Assembly: GCA_905182995.1 (NCBI GenBank)
Contig: CAJJDP010000129.1
Coordinates: 86,002-150,001, forward strand
DNA length: 64,000 nt
Reading direction: 5' to 3'
Source: Paramecium octaurelia
Lineage: Eukaryota; Ciliophora; Oligohymenophorea; Peniculida; Parameciidae
Shown here: in pieces, positions 1 to 12,798 of the stretch
How the letters are laid out: each line of letters starts with the position of its first letter
Numbering within the stretch: the stretch's first letter is position 1
The notes under the pieces: generated by a model
The model's input: only the letters and a program-made list of their open reading frames with translations
What the model was told of the DNA's origin: nothing
Database searches by the model: none
Program-made: the position numbers and the translations under genes

Positions 1-1167
1 ACTTAAATAGAAGACTACATCTGAAGAGCCTGTTGTTAAACATTTGATTCCACCCAAATGTTATAGATCTGAGTTTACATAATTTCCAGAAGTTCAATAA
101 GCAGAACATAAGGCTACTGATATTATAAATACCGATCCTATTGATTAAGAAAGATTAAAGGAATTACTTGAAGATTTAAGGTATAAAGTAATATCAATGT
201 GCTTGACTCGAACTAGACTTCAATACTTATTTAAAGGAATATAATTTATTTAATTGCAATAAGGATTAGAATTGTTTATGAAGAGACCCTTTAATTATTC
301 AGAAAAAGATTCATTAGTGCTAAGTAGATATTTCATTGGAGAAGACAAAGGATAAGCATATCGAATTCAATGGGAAGACACTCAGAGTGTTACTGATATG
401 ATACAGTAAATAGTTCCGAGTAAGGAAGACACTCAATTCAATTTCAAAAGCATCATAAATAGGAACAGCGTAATAAAATTCTTGAATTTCGAAATGAAAT
501 AGATAAGACTAGAGGATAAAAAGTACAATATTGATGATTACATAATCTACATAAAGAACAATACAAAGTGGAATTAAGAACATATAAGTTTTCTGAAATT
601 AATAAATTCTTTGTATCTTGGGGATTCTGGTACTATCGATCAAGGATTTTTGAGTTTGTATTTGAGGGAGGAGTGTGAAATGATGGATTAATTAAATAAA
701 TTATAGATGAACAATTTCCAAATATACAAATCAACACCAAAGATCATAGTAAAATACGATGATGATGAGGAGATAGTGTAGAAGCAGATTGAAATGAAAA
801 TGCAGATAACTGTTGAACCAATTCTAACATATTCACGTAAATAGAGAGTTTTAAATTAGAATTACGATTGAATGATAATTCATTGAAGACTTCTGAAAGT
901 AGAAAGCCAACAACTTGTGGAAGAGAGAACATTACCTACAGTGAGACTTATGTGGAGAGCATTCCTTTCATAAAGAAGTAAAGTGATTAGGCAAAAGTTG
1001 TAATATAAAAAGTGGAACAGATCAAGGAGTAGCAAAAGGAAGAAGAATAGAGCTAGTTTCAATTAACAGACAGCTTATTATAGCCTCCTTCTCTTTTAAA
1101 GAATAAAGTAGTGAGTGGGGAGGAAGAGCAGGTGGTTGAAGAGGAGATCTATTATGAAGAACTTTGA
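1..1167 (+). CDS. 3' part of an unknown protein (gene starts before window)
   Basis: Reading frame 2 is open from base 2 with TAA/TAG as Gln. It is interrupted by one 23-nt intron at 837..859 (GTAAAT...ATTAG) that moves it to frame 1, and it stops at TGA 1165..1167, giving about 380 visible residues. The first two thirds are mixed hydrophobic/charged and probably folded. The tail after the intron is low-complexity and rich in Gln, Lys and Glu, and ends in an acidic run (EEE..VVEEEIYYEEL). No family was recognised; one stretch (YLGDSGTIDQGFLSLYL) faintly recalls an EF-hand-like loop but lacks a full acidic loop. Its end faces the end of the next gene 42 bp away. Coding status is secure from the long open frame plus a canonical intron; function is unknown. 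Confidence 0.7.
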
Positions 1168-1209
1168 TTTTATTCAAATATTTTAATTTATATGTATCTA
1201 TCTAATATA

Positions 1210-4200
1210 TCAAAATCTATCGTATGGCTATGGCTATGATTTGTAAAACAAGTATCCAACAATACCTATGATGATAACAAACATGATAGATCCCCAGATG
1301 AACTAGCCCCATAATTTTCTATCCCAAACGGAATCTGGGAAAGTGGAATTAACGGGAATTTGTGAAATACTGAATTCAAATAGTGTAGAGCCTCCTTCTC
1401 CGGAGATCAACAAATTATTGATGTAAGTTTAAATGCTCATGGCTGAAATTGATGTTATCAGAGGTTCAGTGGTATTTGAAAATAAATTTGTCGAATTCAA
1501 AGAGACACCTCCTTTAAGATTATAATTTGGATAAGCTGAGATGGTAAGATAAGGACTTGTGTCTAGTAAAGTGATCACTTGATTGTCACTTATTAAAGTT
1601 CTAGCGATATCTGTAACTTAATTGTTTATAGCAGGGGGTTGCATTAAAGCTAAAACTGGAGTAGCCTCAGCTGAGACATAAGTTGTTGCTCCTATGGCTG
1701 TTACCAACACTTCCAATCCATCTTAGAGTTTAGTTGGTTAAATGGTTGTTGATACTGCGCTAGGGTTAATGGAACATTATCTATTAAAATGAATATGATA
1801 TTTACTGATTGATGAATCCATAATTAAGTAATGTTACTTAATTATTAACCGAGGCTGTGGGATTTGCTACGATTGCCACCACTTGATATTGACCATTATT
1901 TGAACTGCTTGCTGAGATTTGCAAAATACGATTCTGATCAGATAATCCTAAGAGTGTGCAAGCATATAATGATTGGATGTATTGGGCATTGCTCAAATAG
2001 AATTGCAATTTGAAGATGTAGGCTGTTCCTTGACTGACTGCAATTAAGGGTACTTCAGAGATCACCCCATTCTAAATTAATGGGGCTCCTGCTTAAACTA
2101 CTTATTGAACTGAGTTTTGGGTGTAATCTAAAATATTAATAAAAAATAATACCTGAAACTATGTTCAATAAAGATATCTAGAATGGATTTTGACTTGTTG
2201 TAAGTATGTTGTTTGGTGTAGTGAAATCCACTGTGATTTTTGTGGTAAATACTGAAGTCAAAGCAGCTAATGGTTAAATTTGTATGACCACTCCGCTAGT
2301 TGGAGTCTGGGTTTATGCTTAGGTATATGGTATTAAACATTCTTCCTTGGTATCTGATACACATAACAATCCGAAACTCATAACATTGCTTTCAGTAACT
2401 GCATTTTAATTATTCAATCCACCAATGTAGAGTGAGGTTAAAGCAAATGCTGTCACTGAAATTGAACTACCCAAATTGCTGCTTGGAACTTAATAGACTT
2501 ATTAAATTGGCTAAATAAATTAGTAAAAATAGACAGTTGGATTGGATGGATAACTTGCTATTTTTTAGACCAAATTAGAAGTATATAAAAATGGTAATAT
2601 AACAATAGTTGGAGGGGATGAACCAAAGTTATAAGTGTATTAGAATTGCAAAACTACAACACCTATATCTAGATAAGTTGCTGATTAAAGTTGATAAGAT
2701 CCATTATTTGTTAAAGTAGTCTAACCTAGAACTGGGAATGCCTAATCCAACATTATTATTTTAGTTTCCATAACTTCTTAGTTTAATGGGTTAAATAATG
2801 TGAAGGAAGCTGCAAACTTATTAGCAACTTTTGTTCCACACACACTGACAATTCCCTTAGAGCCTTGATCCACAAAGATTAATGGACATTTCTAAGAATT
2901 GGGTGCTATGTCCAAAACAGGTAATTTGTAAATCAATGGATAATCAATCTTTACAGTTGAATTATCAGCGAAATCCTAAGGAGGATTGTAATAAAAATAT
3001 GGAGTCACATACACTAATCTATCTGTTTAGACAAATGTGAACCAATATTAAGATTACTAATTACTTGAGTTAAGTTGGACAGTAGAGTCTGATATTTGCA
3101 TATAAGCTGAAACTGCTGTTACTGGATATTGATAGTTTGTAGTTTGAGGTTATCTCTCGACTGGAGAGGTGATGTTGAAGTAATAAAAGGTGGTTGAATT
3201 TGTTCCATTTGAAAGCATGAAGCTCTAAATATTTCCTTAAAAGTATGCTCTTGGATCGACTTACGTGAATCCAGAAGTAGATATACTACCAGCATTTGCT
3301 ATTGTGCTAGTTTCCTTAGAAAAGGAGACTAAATTCACTGATTCAAAAGTTGCCCAATATTCTTAAGCTGTCTAAGACAATTTAGAACCAGATTTCACTA
3401 TACTTTGCGCCTTAAATAAGACGTAACTGTATTCAATTTGTTATTAGAAATTACTATTCAAATTGCATTTCACAACAAATTCAAATTCAGGCAATAGAAG
3501 ACTATTGCGATAACCATCATTTCCTCTTGATTTAAATAATATTCCATCATATTGGATTGCGCTGGTTACACTAAAAGTTGCATCGATTATTTGATCATTT
3601 GCATCGGTTGAAATTATATAATACAAAGCATTTTAGCTTGAAGGAGTATTCTTATACACGTAGATTGAATATGTATTAGAACCTTATGGTTGTGCCATGA
3701 TGTATAAGAAACGAGCTGATGATGCTACTTGTACAATATGTTAAAATCCATAAGTTTCTAATGCAATTCCATTAACAGGTAATTGAGGTGGATTTATTTA
3801 TTAATTAGAGAAGAAGAGGGATGGCAAAAGATCTACTCTTGGGTAAAATGTTAATGTAGGGCTGCCTTTAGTATTTATTTACAAAAGGTACATTCCATCA
3901 ACAGTAAATTAGTAGTAATTAGTTAATGGTGATGTTGTAACTTTGTTTGTTTAAACACTTCCAATCACACTTAAAGCGTAACTGTATTACCCATTTAGAC
4001 TTAGGTAACCACCATTATAATTTATGGCGATAAGGTAATAATAATAATTGGTGACGTCTACATTATCCACAGTAGTCCAAGCATTAAGGAAGACGATATT
4101 TCCATAGGCAGGAATGTTTTATGTGAAACTATTTAGAGTATAACCATTAAGATTTGGATATTAGCAATAGGATTACAGTGCAGTAATATCATTATTCAAG

Positions 4201-6423
4201 GCATAACTAAAGTATTCCTAAACATTGAAAGCCGAGAAATAATTTGTAGTTACAACATCTACAGTTTATGAATAAAGAATGTAGAAACTATCTTAAGCCA
4301 ATGAAATCTATAATGCCTTCATGGAATTTGCATCTTTTGAATTAAAATCATAAGATTTGCAATTTTAATTGGTAACTGTTGAATGATAGGACACTTGACA
4401 AATTGTAATGTGGCCGATAGTAATTTAGTCCTTGACGCTGAACTCATTCCACATGTATGCAATATTTATCAAATTGCTTGATGAAAAACTCAAAGCAAAT
4501 TATTCAATTAATGCAATATTATTTGGGATGTTAACAATTTAAGCGCAAGGCTAATCTTCGAAACCTTAGCATTGGAATAATACAATGTAGTTGGAGACCT
4601 GAACCAATTATAGGTAGGTGTCCTTGAATTATTCTCCTAATTTATCATTAACTATGTAGGAGGCATCATAAAACATTTGAGAGTACAAGATCTTTTATCC
4701 AACTATAAGGTTAGAGTTAAGTCTGTAGGGACTGTTGATTGAAGGAGTTGAAAGAACATTTGAGAATTGAATATCAATATTAGAGTAGGCTGCATTGGTA
4801 GTTGGGAATCCAGCAATAATGGCTGGTCCAATTAACATTTTATTGATATTTACTGTTTAAATTGAGCCCAAGTATAAATTAAATAGAGGACCCCATTGAA
4901 CGAATGTCTCCTTTGCACTATTCACTTGATATGCCTAAAAAATCTCTGATGTCTATAAGGCTGATGTGACATTGTAGTATAAAACCAAACTGCATGGTTG
5001 ACTGGTTTTGGCTCCTCCGAACATTGAAGGAGTTGCAGTGATTGTGAAATTTTAAATACCTGCAGAAGTAGCCAAATTTGAGGCTGTGACAATTGGGTTA
5101 TTAAATGAATAGGTTATAACATCCTAGCCTGCAACAGTTACTAGGATATTATTGTAATAATCGAAAGCGCTAGATAAGACAGTTGAAGGAATATAATAGA
5201 GCAATTACCAATTATTAATATCGTTTAAGATGCTTGGGTAGACACTAATACCATTAGAGTTGACTGCAATAAGGAATCTAGGATTCATGTAGACTTAAGT
5301 TGCAAACATTTAAGTAGGTGTAATTTGAGTTGTTTGAATCACTTAAGCTGTTTTAAACTACACCATATTATAAATTCATTACCGGCACTTAATTTGCTGA
5401 ATTATAGACACCTGCCACTATGCCCTCGGCGTTCCATATTGCTAAATAGAAGAAGTTTGATGAGTAATCAACACTATAGGAACTTACTCCCAAAGTACCT
5501 TGGCTAAATGGATTGAAAAATTGGAGTTAGGTTGGAATATTGTTTAAATTCAAGTATGCTAATCCACTTTAAAAAGTTGTAATAAAAACTAAGATATATG
5601 ATAATAATTACGAATGCCATTTTCTTGCAAAGAAATACCTGTATAGTAATCAGTGTTAACAAGTGGAGTAGGAATTTGGATTTGGTTTAAATTGAATTAT
5701 TGTGTAGTACCCAAACTCAATTGGAATACATAGAGTTCTGAAAATGTTGAAGTATAGGTTCCAGTTTTATATGTGCCAGTATTTATTGAAGTGACAATGT
5801 ATTATCCCACAGACTAAGTTGTTACATAAGCTCCAGCTTAGAAGGTGTTGGAATTGATTGTTTAAGTAAATAATAATTAATGGTTTCCAGTGATAGAGTA
5901 GAATAAGTATGTCAATTGATTGGATCCTTAGGCTGAGCATGTTACCATAATTAGATTTTAAACGAAATTAATTGAAAAGCAAGTTGGTCCTGCGGTGATT
6001 GTTGCGAAATTGATATTGTAAGATATCTAAGTATATGGGGCTCCGGTTGGAAGTTGGGATTAATATATTTAATATCCACCCCCTGTTATTTGAGCAAGTG
6101 CGTAATAATTTGTTCCTTAAATGTTGGGATTATTGTTAAAGTACGAGGAGGTTGAAGAAATTATTGTTCCTTGTATATTACCCTATCCTTGTATGACTGT
6201 TTTCTCAGCAAATGGGGAATTTTGAGGCTAAATGGTGTATGAAAGTCCATCACCAAGGAAATACTCATTTAGTGGCAAGCGGAAGGTCTCTCCATACACA
6301 ATCGTCAACAAATTGTATTCTGTATTTTAAAGCTAACCATATAACAATGCTTACTCTGCATGTCTAAGATAATGTCTCGTGCAGATATGCTAAAATAAAT
6401 GCCAATTTCAAAGTGAATTGCAT
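1210..6423 (-). CDS. Large secreted/type I membrane protein, repetitive beta-rich ectodomain
   Basis: The predicted protein has 1697 residues. It starts MQFTLKLAFILAYLHETLSQ, a clear signal peptide, and ends with one membrane helix (FIWGSIMFVIIIGIVGYLFY) and a short tail KSQPQPYDRF, so nearly all of it is extracellular or luminal. Five introns restore the frame: 1781..1805, 2128..2152, 5358..5382, 5589..5611 and 6333..6354 (22-25 nt). Exon length is then divisible by three. The ectodomain is rich in Tyr, Asn, Thr, Ser and Gln and shows recurring blocks of about 100 residues (for example NYYYYLIAINYNGGYLSL, then QFTVDGMYLLQI), as in tandem beta-sandwich or beta-propeller proteins. Cysteines are few, unlike the cysteine-rich giant at 49-58 kb. 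The family was not identified; a role at the cell surface or in secretory organelles is an inference from topology. Confidence 0.82.
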
Positions 6424-6644
6424 GAAATCCTCCAAAATAGAGATTTTTATTTATGATTATTTTGCAGAATGAATAGCTCATTTATATATAGTATTAATTC
6501 GATAAATAAAACACTTTGAATATGACGCAAGCAATTAAGAAATCCAATCAAATTCTGATTCAACTCTCTTTCCAAATCAAAAGACCTTTTTCAATTAATT
6601 TAGGGGATGATTCCACAAGAATAATTAATTGTGTTATATAATTA

Positions 6645-7200
6645 TCAAAATATTGAATCTGTGCTTCCTTTTTACTCCCTCTGATCCTGTTGCTTTGACA
6701 ACACCTTAAACCTAAACTCTTTGAATTCCTTGTTTCGTTTTTACTCAGCCTTAATCTTCTCGAATTCTTCCTTAGTGGTGTAATATGTTTTTCCAGTGCT
6801 CTCATCATATAGCAATACATTTCTAGGATTCGTAAAGAATTTATAAGTTTCCTTCCCCAAATATATGAACATCCCCAAAAAAAATACACCCATCAATTTC
6901 AAATAGTTGCTCTATCCAATTTCCCCCTCGCATATAAACATTGATTACCTTTTCACCCACTTTAATCGATTCACCAAATTATTATGCCTCTTAATTCTGC
7001 AACATAAATTTCTTTTGCTATTCCTCTATCTATTCTCTCTGTAATTGCTTAAAATCAACTTTTTAATAAATTTTTGAAAACTTTTCTAAATTCTCCTTTA
7101 TGTCTTTGTTGTTCTATCCTGGCAATGAGCCAACTATCTTATGATAATTTGTGTTGTTGTTGCTACAAAACCTATAAATATTTCTTATTCTTAAAATCAT
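6645..7200 (-). CDS. Small single-pass membrane protein, probably mitochondrial
   Basis: About 172 residues. The N terminus MILRIRNIYRFCSNN is basic, hydroxylated and lacks acidic residues, as in mitochondrial targeting sequences. A charged Gln/Lys/Glu-rich segment follows, then one membrane helix (LMGVFFLGMFIYLGK) and a charged tail containing NVLLYDESTGKTYYTTKEEF. The frame needs an intron at about 6912..6948 (37 nt, GTAATC...GGATAG). This is long for this genome; a 28-nt intron using a GTT donor inside the same stretch gives the same frame, so the exact donor is unsure. Stop TGA is 6645..6647. No family was recognised. The layout (presequence, matrix segment, helix, tail) resembles accessory subunits of inner-membrane complexes, but this is inference only. 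Confidence 0.65.
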
Positions 7201-8308
7201 CTCAAATAATTATGAAAATTCTCTAGAACAATTTTAATCTCTAATTTATATAAATACATCAATAATAAATTATAATGCCTCACTTCGCTTTAAACATTAA
7301 TGAGACCATTAACCCATATTAAATATCATTCAAACTCATTTAATTATCACCTATAATTAAAAATCAAAAATCCTCCATCTCAATAAAAATATACTCAATT
7401 CGGATAATAATTTTGAAAAATTGGCCACAAATATAAAGAATTAATGTTCCAAATATAACACACTAAAGATATCTCTAATATTTAATTAACAAAATATCAT
7501 TACTTAAAAAATAATTTGTTTCCTCCTTCAAATTCGAAGAGCTGGCTTATACAAATTAATAACAAGGTCTTACTCTGTATTATCCTCATTTCTATTTATC
7601 AATTCATTTCTATTCCTCACAAATTAAAGTTATTTTATAATTCTATATTTTTATCTCCATTCTTTATGCATAATGAAATAAAAATACACGACGAATAAAC
7701 TTGTACAGATTCATGATATGCCTTCTTGAAATCACATTAGAATAACTATAATTAATTAATTAATCACTATCTTCAAGCTTTAAAAATGAATGCAGTGGAG
7801 AAATATTAAATTATCTTTATTGTAATTTTTAATACACAAATGTGGAGTAGGATAATTTATGTAATTTTTTTTAATTACGTGAGTTGTTAATTAAGATCAC
7901 TACATAGAATATCCATTTTACAGCGTCCAGAAAGAATTTATGAAATTTCAATAATCTCACCAGCATTATAAATAAAAATAAGTTTTATCTTCTATTGAGA
8001 ATCCTACCTTCTCCTTAAAATTTGACCTAATTCTTGAATATTATTTTTACACTAGCAAAATGATAGAAACTAGTCATCTATAGATTAAAATCATTAAAAC
8101 AACAACTATTGTTCCTTCGTAATTTTTTTGGATTTTACGAATCAATATAGACCATATTTTTTTTTTCTAATCTAGATAATTTTACAAGATAATAAATTTA
8201 TTTAGACTCCTTGAATCAAGAAGCTATCAATCAATCAACATTTTTTAAAATGAAAAATTTAGAATTATACAAAACTAAAATTAAATAATCATATTATTTC
8301 GAATTCGT
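7201..8308. other. Gene-free AT-rich stretch
   Basis: About 1.1 kb between the small membrane protein and the kinase gene. Short open frames exist (for example a 60-codon + frame from 7516), but with a single stop codon in this code such frames are expected by chance. I see no canonical intron pairs, repeats or recognisable motif. It may contain promoter sequence for the gene starting at 7200 and the 3' flank of the kinase. Confidence 0.5.
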
Positions 8309-9840
8309 TCATGAAGCCTTTTGAGAAATCATTCCATAATAAATACTATTTCTAGTGATGTTAGTTGATATTTTATAATTTTTTTTCGATAAATTACAAA
8401 AGGTCCCACTATTTATAATGGAATTAGGTGAAAAAAACTACCTCCTATCCTCATGTTTTAATCTTTATGGGAGCCCCAGTATTCTTCTATTGATTTGAGA
8501 GTTATTCATTGGACTTGAAACATTTATAGGAGGAGATTGTTAATGGGAAGGACTAAAATAAATCGAATTGCTTCTTGGGCTAAAACTTGAGACAGTTTGA
8601 TCTTTGATAAATTTCTTTCTTTTGATAATAATTGTTTGTCTATTATACTTTTTAAATGCCTAATCTTGCTTAGCTTATTATGCTGTATATCTTGTCAAAG
8701 GATCAGGGTCAAGCATTTTAGTAAGTAAATTAATAGTTGGAGATGAGGCTTTTATTTACGAATAATCTATGTAGCCTTCTTGATTTTCAGACAGCATCTT
8801 TTGATAGTTTTTATTGTAAAAAGGAGATTACTTAGATGTTAACATCTAATAAAGTACCATCCCCAATCCATAAACATCAACTTTATAATCATAATTTTAA
8901 TCCTTCAAAATTTCTGGAGCAATGTTGCCAGGTGTCCCAGCCCTTTAATGCTTATACCTACCATTATCATTATAATAGACGGCTAATCCAAAATCTGAGA
9001 TAACAATATCCTCGAGATTGGGTTTGCGAAGTAAAATATTTTCAGGTTTGATATCTCTATGCAATATTCCTTTTGAATGAATACTAATTAATGCTTCTAA
9101 CAACTTATATGTAGTTCTTATGGCATCATCTTCTGGAATTTCAGTTTTTAAGAGATAATCGTAAAGACTTCCATATTTGTAAAATTCTTGTATCAAATAT
9201 AAGTATTTTGATGATTCATATGCTTCTATGATATGACTTGTATTTGGATGATCCATTTATCGCAAAATTTCCAATTCTTATTTTATACAAGTTAAATCAA
9301 ATTTACAAGAAGTCTTATCAAATATTTTGACAGCGAACTCTTACTTACTCTCATTATGAATGATAAGATAAACCTAATGTTAAAATATGATAAATACATC
9401 TGCAAAACTTCCTGTTCCAAGTTTTCTCCCAATTGTATATTTGGATTTAAGATTGGTCTGAATACAATATTTTTTTAGTTCTTGATTCCATTATTGAATT
9501 TAACCGAAAACCTCAATGTGATAAGTATTTTAGATAAACTTGAGTCCATAACCGAATTTTTGATGATTAGTTTATGCCATTAAAGAGTTTGCCACATTAC
9601 AATACATTATATCATTCTACTTTAAAATAAAATATATACTTCCTTATTGCCAAATTTCAGTAAAATTGATCCCTTTAAGCCAAAGGTCTTCTATTTATAC
9701 TCTCTGTGTTTCTTAGAATAATAGTAAAGCTCTTCTTTAGTAAATTCATCGATTTTACTATTTTCATCAATTTTTTTCCAGAAATGTTAATCTGTTTCAA
9801 ATAGTATCGACTAGCAATTAAGTAAATTGTAAGATTTCAT
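8309..9840 (-). CDS. Ser/Thr protein kinase with N-terminal PH-like domain
   Basis: 502 residues in two exons; the 23-nt intron is 9617..9639. Residues 1 to about 130 look like the short PH-type domain often placed before ciliate kinases, ending in the helix QIQQWNQELKKYCIQ. The kinase domain follows: glycine loop GTGSFADV, ATP lysine in EFAVKIF, catalytic loop LHRDIKPENILL, magnesium loop SDFGLA, activation-segment end PGNIAPEIL, and DVYGLGMVLYQML in the helical lobe. All key residues are present, so it should be active. The tail is Ser/Asn/Lys-rich and unstructured. Stop is TGA 8309..8311. The start was chosen as the first Met upstream of the PH-like exon. It lies tandem with a degenerate paralogue upstream. 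The natural substrate is unknown. Confidence 0.88.
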
Positions 9841-10112
9841 ATGGTAAAATTATTAATGGAATTTCTAGGTTATACGTTCAACATAAATATAATTGATTTA
9901 TCAAATTCAAGTATGATTCTAATATAAAAAAGATTAAAATGTAAATCTTATAATGTTAAATTCAACATAAAATGAACATGAATCAGAGGTGCAAATGGTT
10001 CAAATGAAATATTTTATTAATAGTTAAAAATTTGAACCTTTTTTTTGGATTTAGAAACGAATATTAAAAGTATCTATCAATAAATGTTTTAATGTTATAC
10101 AAAAAAATATAC

Positions 10113-11631
10113 TCAATAAATTTATGTTGTTTCCTTTTCAGATAAATTTTTGAAGAGCGGTTTCTGAGATTGCATTGTAAATAGATTTCTTCCTGGAGAC
10201 ATAAATGGAGATGAAGCTTTACTTAGAGTCAGACGGTTATTTTTCATAGCAATTCTAAACTTTTGTCTTCTCTAAAATTATACTGAAGCAGGAGGTAATA
10301 TGTTGATGGGACAAGGGATTAATTTTAGATTCTCAAGTGTCTTAGGAGGCAGACTCTATTTAATAGTCAATTTAATTGAGGAATTTCTTTTCTCTTAATC
10401 TAAGCTAGTGATCTTCAGTTTATGTAAACCTTTGAATACAGGATGCCAAATTGCTTTAAATGAATTGATTCTTTTCTATGGATTGATTTCAAGCATCTAC
10501 TTTAATAAATCAAGAGCATCAGGAGAAGCATCAATAATTGAAAAATCGATTTGGCCATTGTAATTGAGAAAAATCCTTTCATCATAGCTTTTAGTTGGAA
10601 AAGGAGAAGCACCTCCTGATAGCATGGTATAGAGAATGACTCCTAAACTATAGACGTCAACTTTAAAATCATAACTTTTATCTTATAGAATTTCCGGAGC
10701 AACATATCCAGGAGTACCACAACGAGTAAATAGATATTTATTATCTCTCCTAAAGAAATCCGCAAGACTAAAATCACTAATTTAAACATTATTTGGAGCC
10801 AAAACATTCTTTACTAAAATGTTTTCAGGCTTCAAATTTCTATGTAGTACACTTTATTCATGAATATAACTTAGAGAGTCTAGCAATCGAAAAATTATCT
10901 TAATAGCCTATTATTCTGGAATTTGATATTTTTTTATCATATCACTTAGAGTGCCTCCTTCAAAAGAATCGTATACTATAAGGTATCCTTACTCATTCTC
11001 AAACACCTCAATCAAATTTACTACTCCAGGATGATTCATCAATCTAAAGATAGAAATTTCTTTTTTGATAGCATCAATATCCGATTATTTTGTTAATAAT
11101 TATTTTTCATATACTTTTACAGTATAATTAGTTTATTCGTAAATATTAATGGCATCGTATAACTTGATTTATTATAATTTGATACTTTGTATAACGATCC
11201 TCTGTTGATTAAAGTCAATAACTCATACTTGTTACTAAATTCTGTTTAATAGCAATATTTTTTTAATGATTCAAACCAATCGAGAATATGGGACCCGAAT
11301 ATCAGAAACTAAAAACTTGCCTTTGTAAATTGAAGACCATGTCCAATATGATTATTTTCAACTATTGAAATGATACAATCTGTTATATCGACAATCAAAA
11401 ATCCAGTCTAAAATCAAAATTCCTTATTACTTGATTTTTCTTTTTCTTAAAGATTAAATTCTTCATCTTCGCTATCTCTATCTCTTTGAACGTTTTTTTC
11501 TTTTCAGAAAACACATTGAATCTATCAAAACTGATGGTTAGAGGCAAATTGGAAATATTTTTGAATTACCAACAAGAACTCACCTTTTCATCAATTTATG
11601 TTGAAGCAAAATCTTTTGAGGGAGATTTCAT
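10113..11631 (-). CDS. PH-like/kinase paralogue, predicted pseudokinase
   Basis: 490 residues with two 23-nt introns, 11163..11185 and 11408..11430; exon length is divisible by three. The architecture matches the neighbour at 8309..9840: a PH-like N-terminal part ending DWFESLKKYC, then a kinase domain. Catalytic positions differ. The glycine-loop region reads INRGSLYK, without GxGxxG. The catalytic loop is LHRNLKPENIL, with Asn in place of the catalytic Asp. The metal loop is ISDFSLAD, with Ser in place of Gly. The ATP lysine (TVKVYEK), GYVAPEIL and DVYSLGVILY are kept. The frame is intact and splice sites are canonical, so it is a gene rather than a wreck, but catalysis is doubtful. The first about 60 residues are the least certain part of the model. 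It may regulate its active neighbour (inference). Confidence 0.8.
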
Positions 11632-11859
11632 TTTTAAAATATATACTAATTTATTATCTTAAACTTATTAGAAAAGGTATTTAAGCTATACATATAGAAC
11701 AATTTAGATTTAAAAATTATTTTTAAAGTCACTAATCAAACAACACTTTGACATTCTGACATACCAAATATGACTTTGATGTATCAAGATCCTCTAACAA
11801 GATTATTCTATCTTATTTGATGTATCAATTTCTCACAGTCACTGAAAAAAGTGCTCATT

Positions 11860-12115
11860 TCAAAAGATTTGTATTACGAATTAACGAAATAGCACTCCGA
11901 GATACCTTGTAATAATAATATTCAATAGTAAGCTTTTCAGGACCGTGATAATCATTGTTTCCTCATTAAGAAATAAATAATTTTCATCCTATCTATAGAA
12001 GTCAGTTAATAAAATATGTGGATCCTCATTATTTCTAAATAAAATATGATATGGCTCTATGTATCTATTATAATATCAATCTTTTTTATGGATTTATTCT
12101 AAAAATTGAAAAAAT
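11860..12115 (-). pseudogene. Decayed protein-kinase relic
   Basis: The minus strand carries a degraded catalytic core. FLEQIHKK is followed by an in-frame TGA, then NRYIEPYHILFRNN aligns with HRDIKPENILLR, and HILLTDFY aligns with the DFG strand. About 30 residues later, after a -1 frame change, HGPEKL matches the APE segment. No continuous frame or intron repairs it. It lies just upstream of two PH-like/kinase genes on the same strand, so it is probably a dead third copy. The alignment was made by eye. Confidence 0.45.
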
Positions 12116-12130
12116 TAGGATTGTTTCTTC

Positions 12131-12798
12131 CATATGAATTCAATTTACTCATTTTTATTTATGATTATTTAGAAATTATTGGTCTTAAATATTATAGTAT
12201 CAATAGTACATTTATATTATCCCTTAATCGTGAAATTTGAATGTATATTCCTAATTGTTTATCTATATTGAATATCCAAAAAAAATTATTATTTCTCAAA
12301 CATCCTTACGTTTCTATACAATTTAGTTGTGCAAAGATTATAAATAAATGATATTAGTTTTCAACGCTTCCTCTTCTATTGGTTTGATTAACCTTTATTT
12401 AGTCCCAAATATAATTTTAAATCATAGTGATATTCAATCAATATATAAAACTATTTTGGATTTTTATTCCTCCTATCATGCAGATAGAGTGAGAATTCAA
12501 GAAAATAATTAACAATATTTATAGTATTTAATATTGACTGTTCTTGGAGCATTCATATCATGAATTCTCTAATTTCGATTATCGTCTTAAAGCATCACTT
12601 GAATTTAAAGAAAAACCATTTATTAGCTGATTGAATCTGAGTTTCAATTTAGCAGGACCTCAACAAAGGTTTTCCTTAACATTTTTTAAATAAATACTGA
12701 TAAAACGTAATTAATAAATTGTTAGTTTTATCGACTAAGTACTTAAATTGATTAATTTACCGAAGGGCAATAAAAATAAAGAAATTAATTATAAAAAT
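12131..12798. other. Gap with possible further kinase relic
   Basis: AT-rich and without a convincing open frame. Its 3' part must hold the promoter of the kinase gene starting at 12799. Fragments on the minus strand may continue the decayed kinase at 11860..12115, but I could not align them to a motif. Confidence 0.4.

Noticed and set aside
6560..6889. 109-codon minus ORF (standard code)
   Set aside because: It lies in another frame of the small membrane-protein gene 6645..7200, whose spliced frame has a presequence and a membrane helix.
7516..7698. 60-codon + ORF in the gap at 7.2-8.3 kb
   Set aside because: Length is within chance expectation in AT-rich DNA and it has no motif, intron or purine bias.
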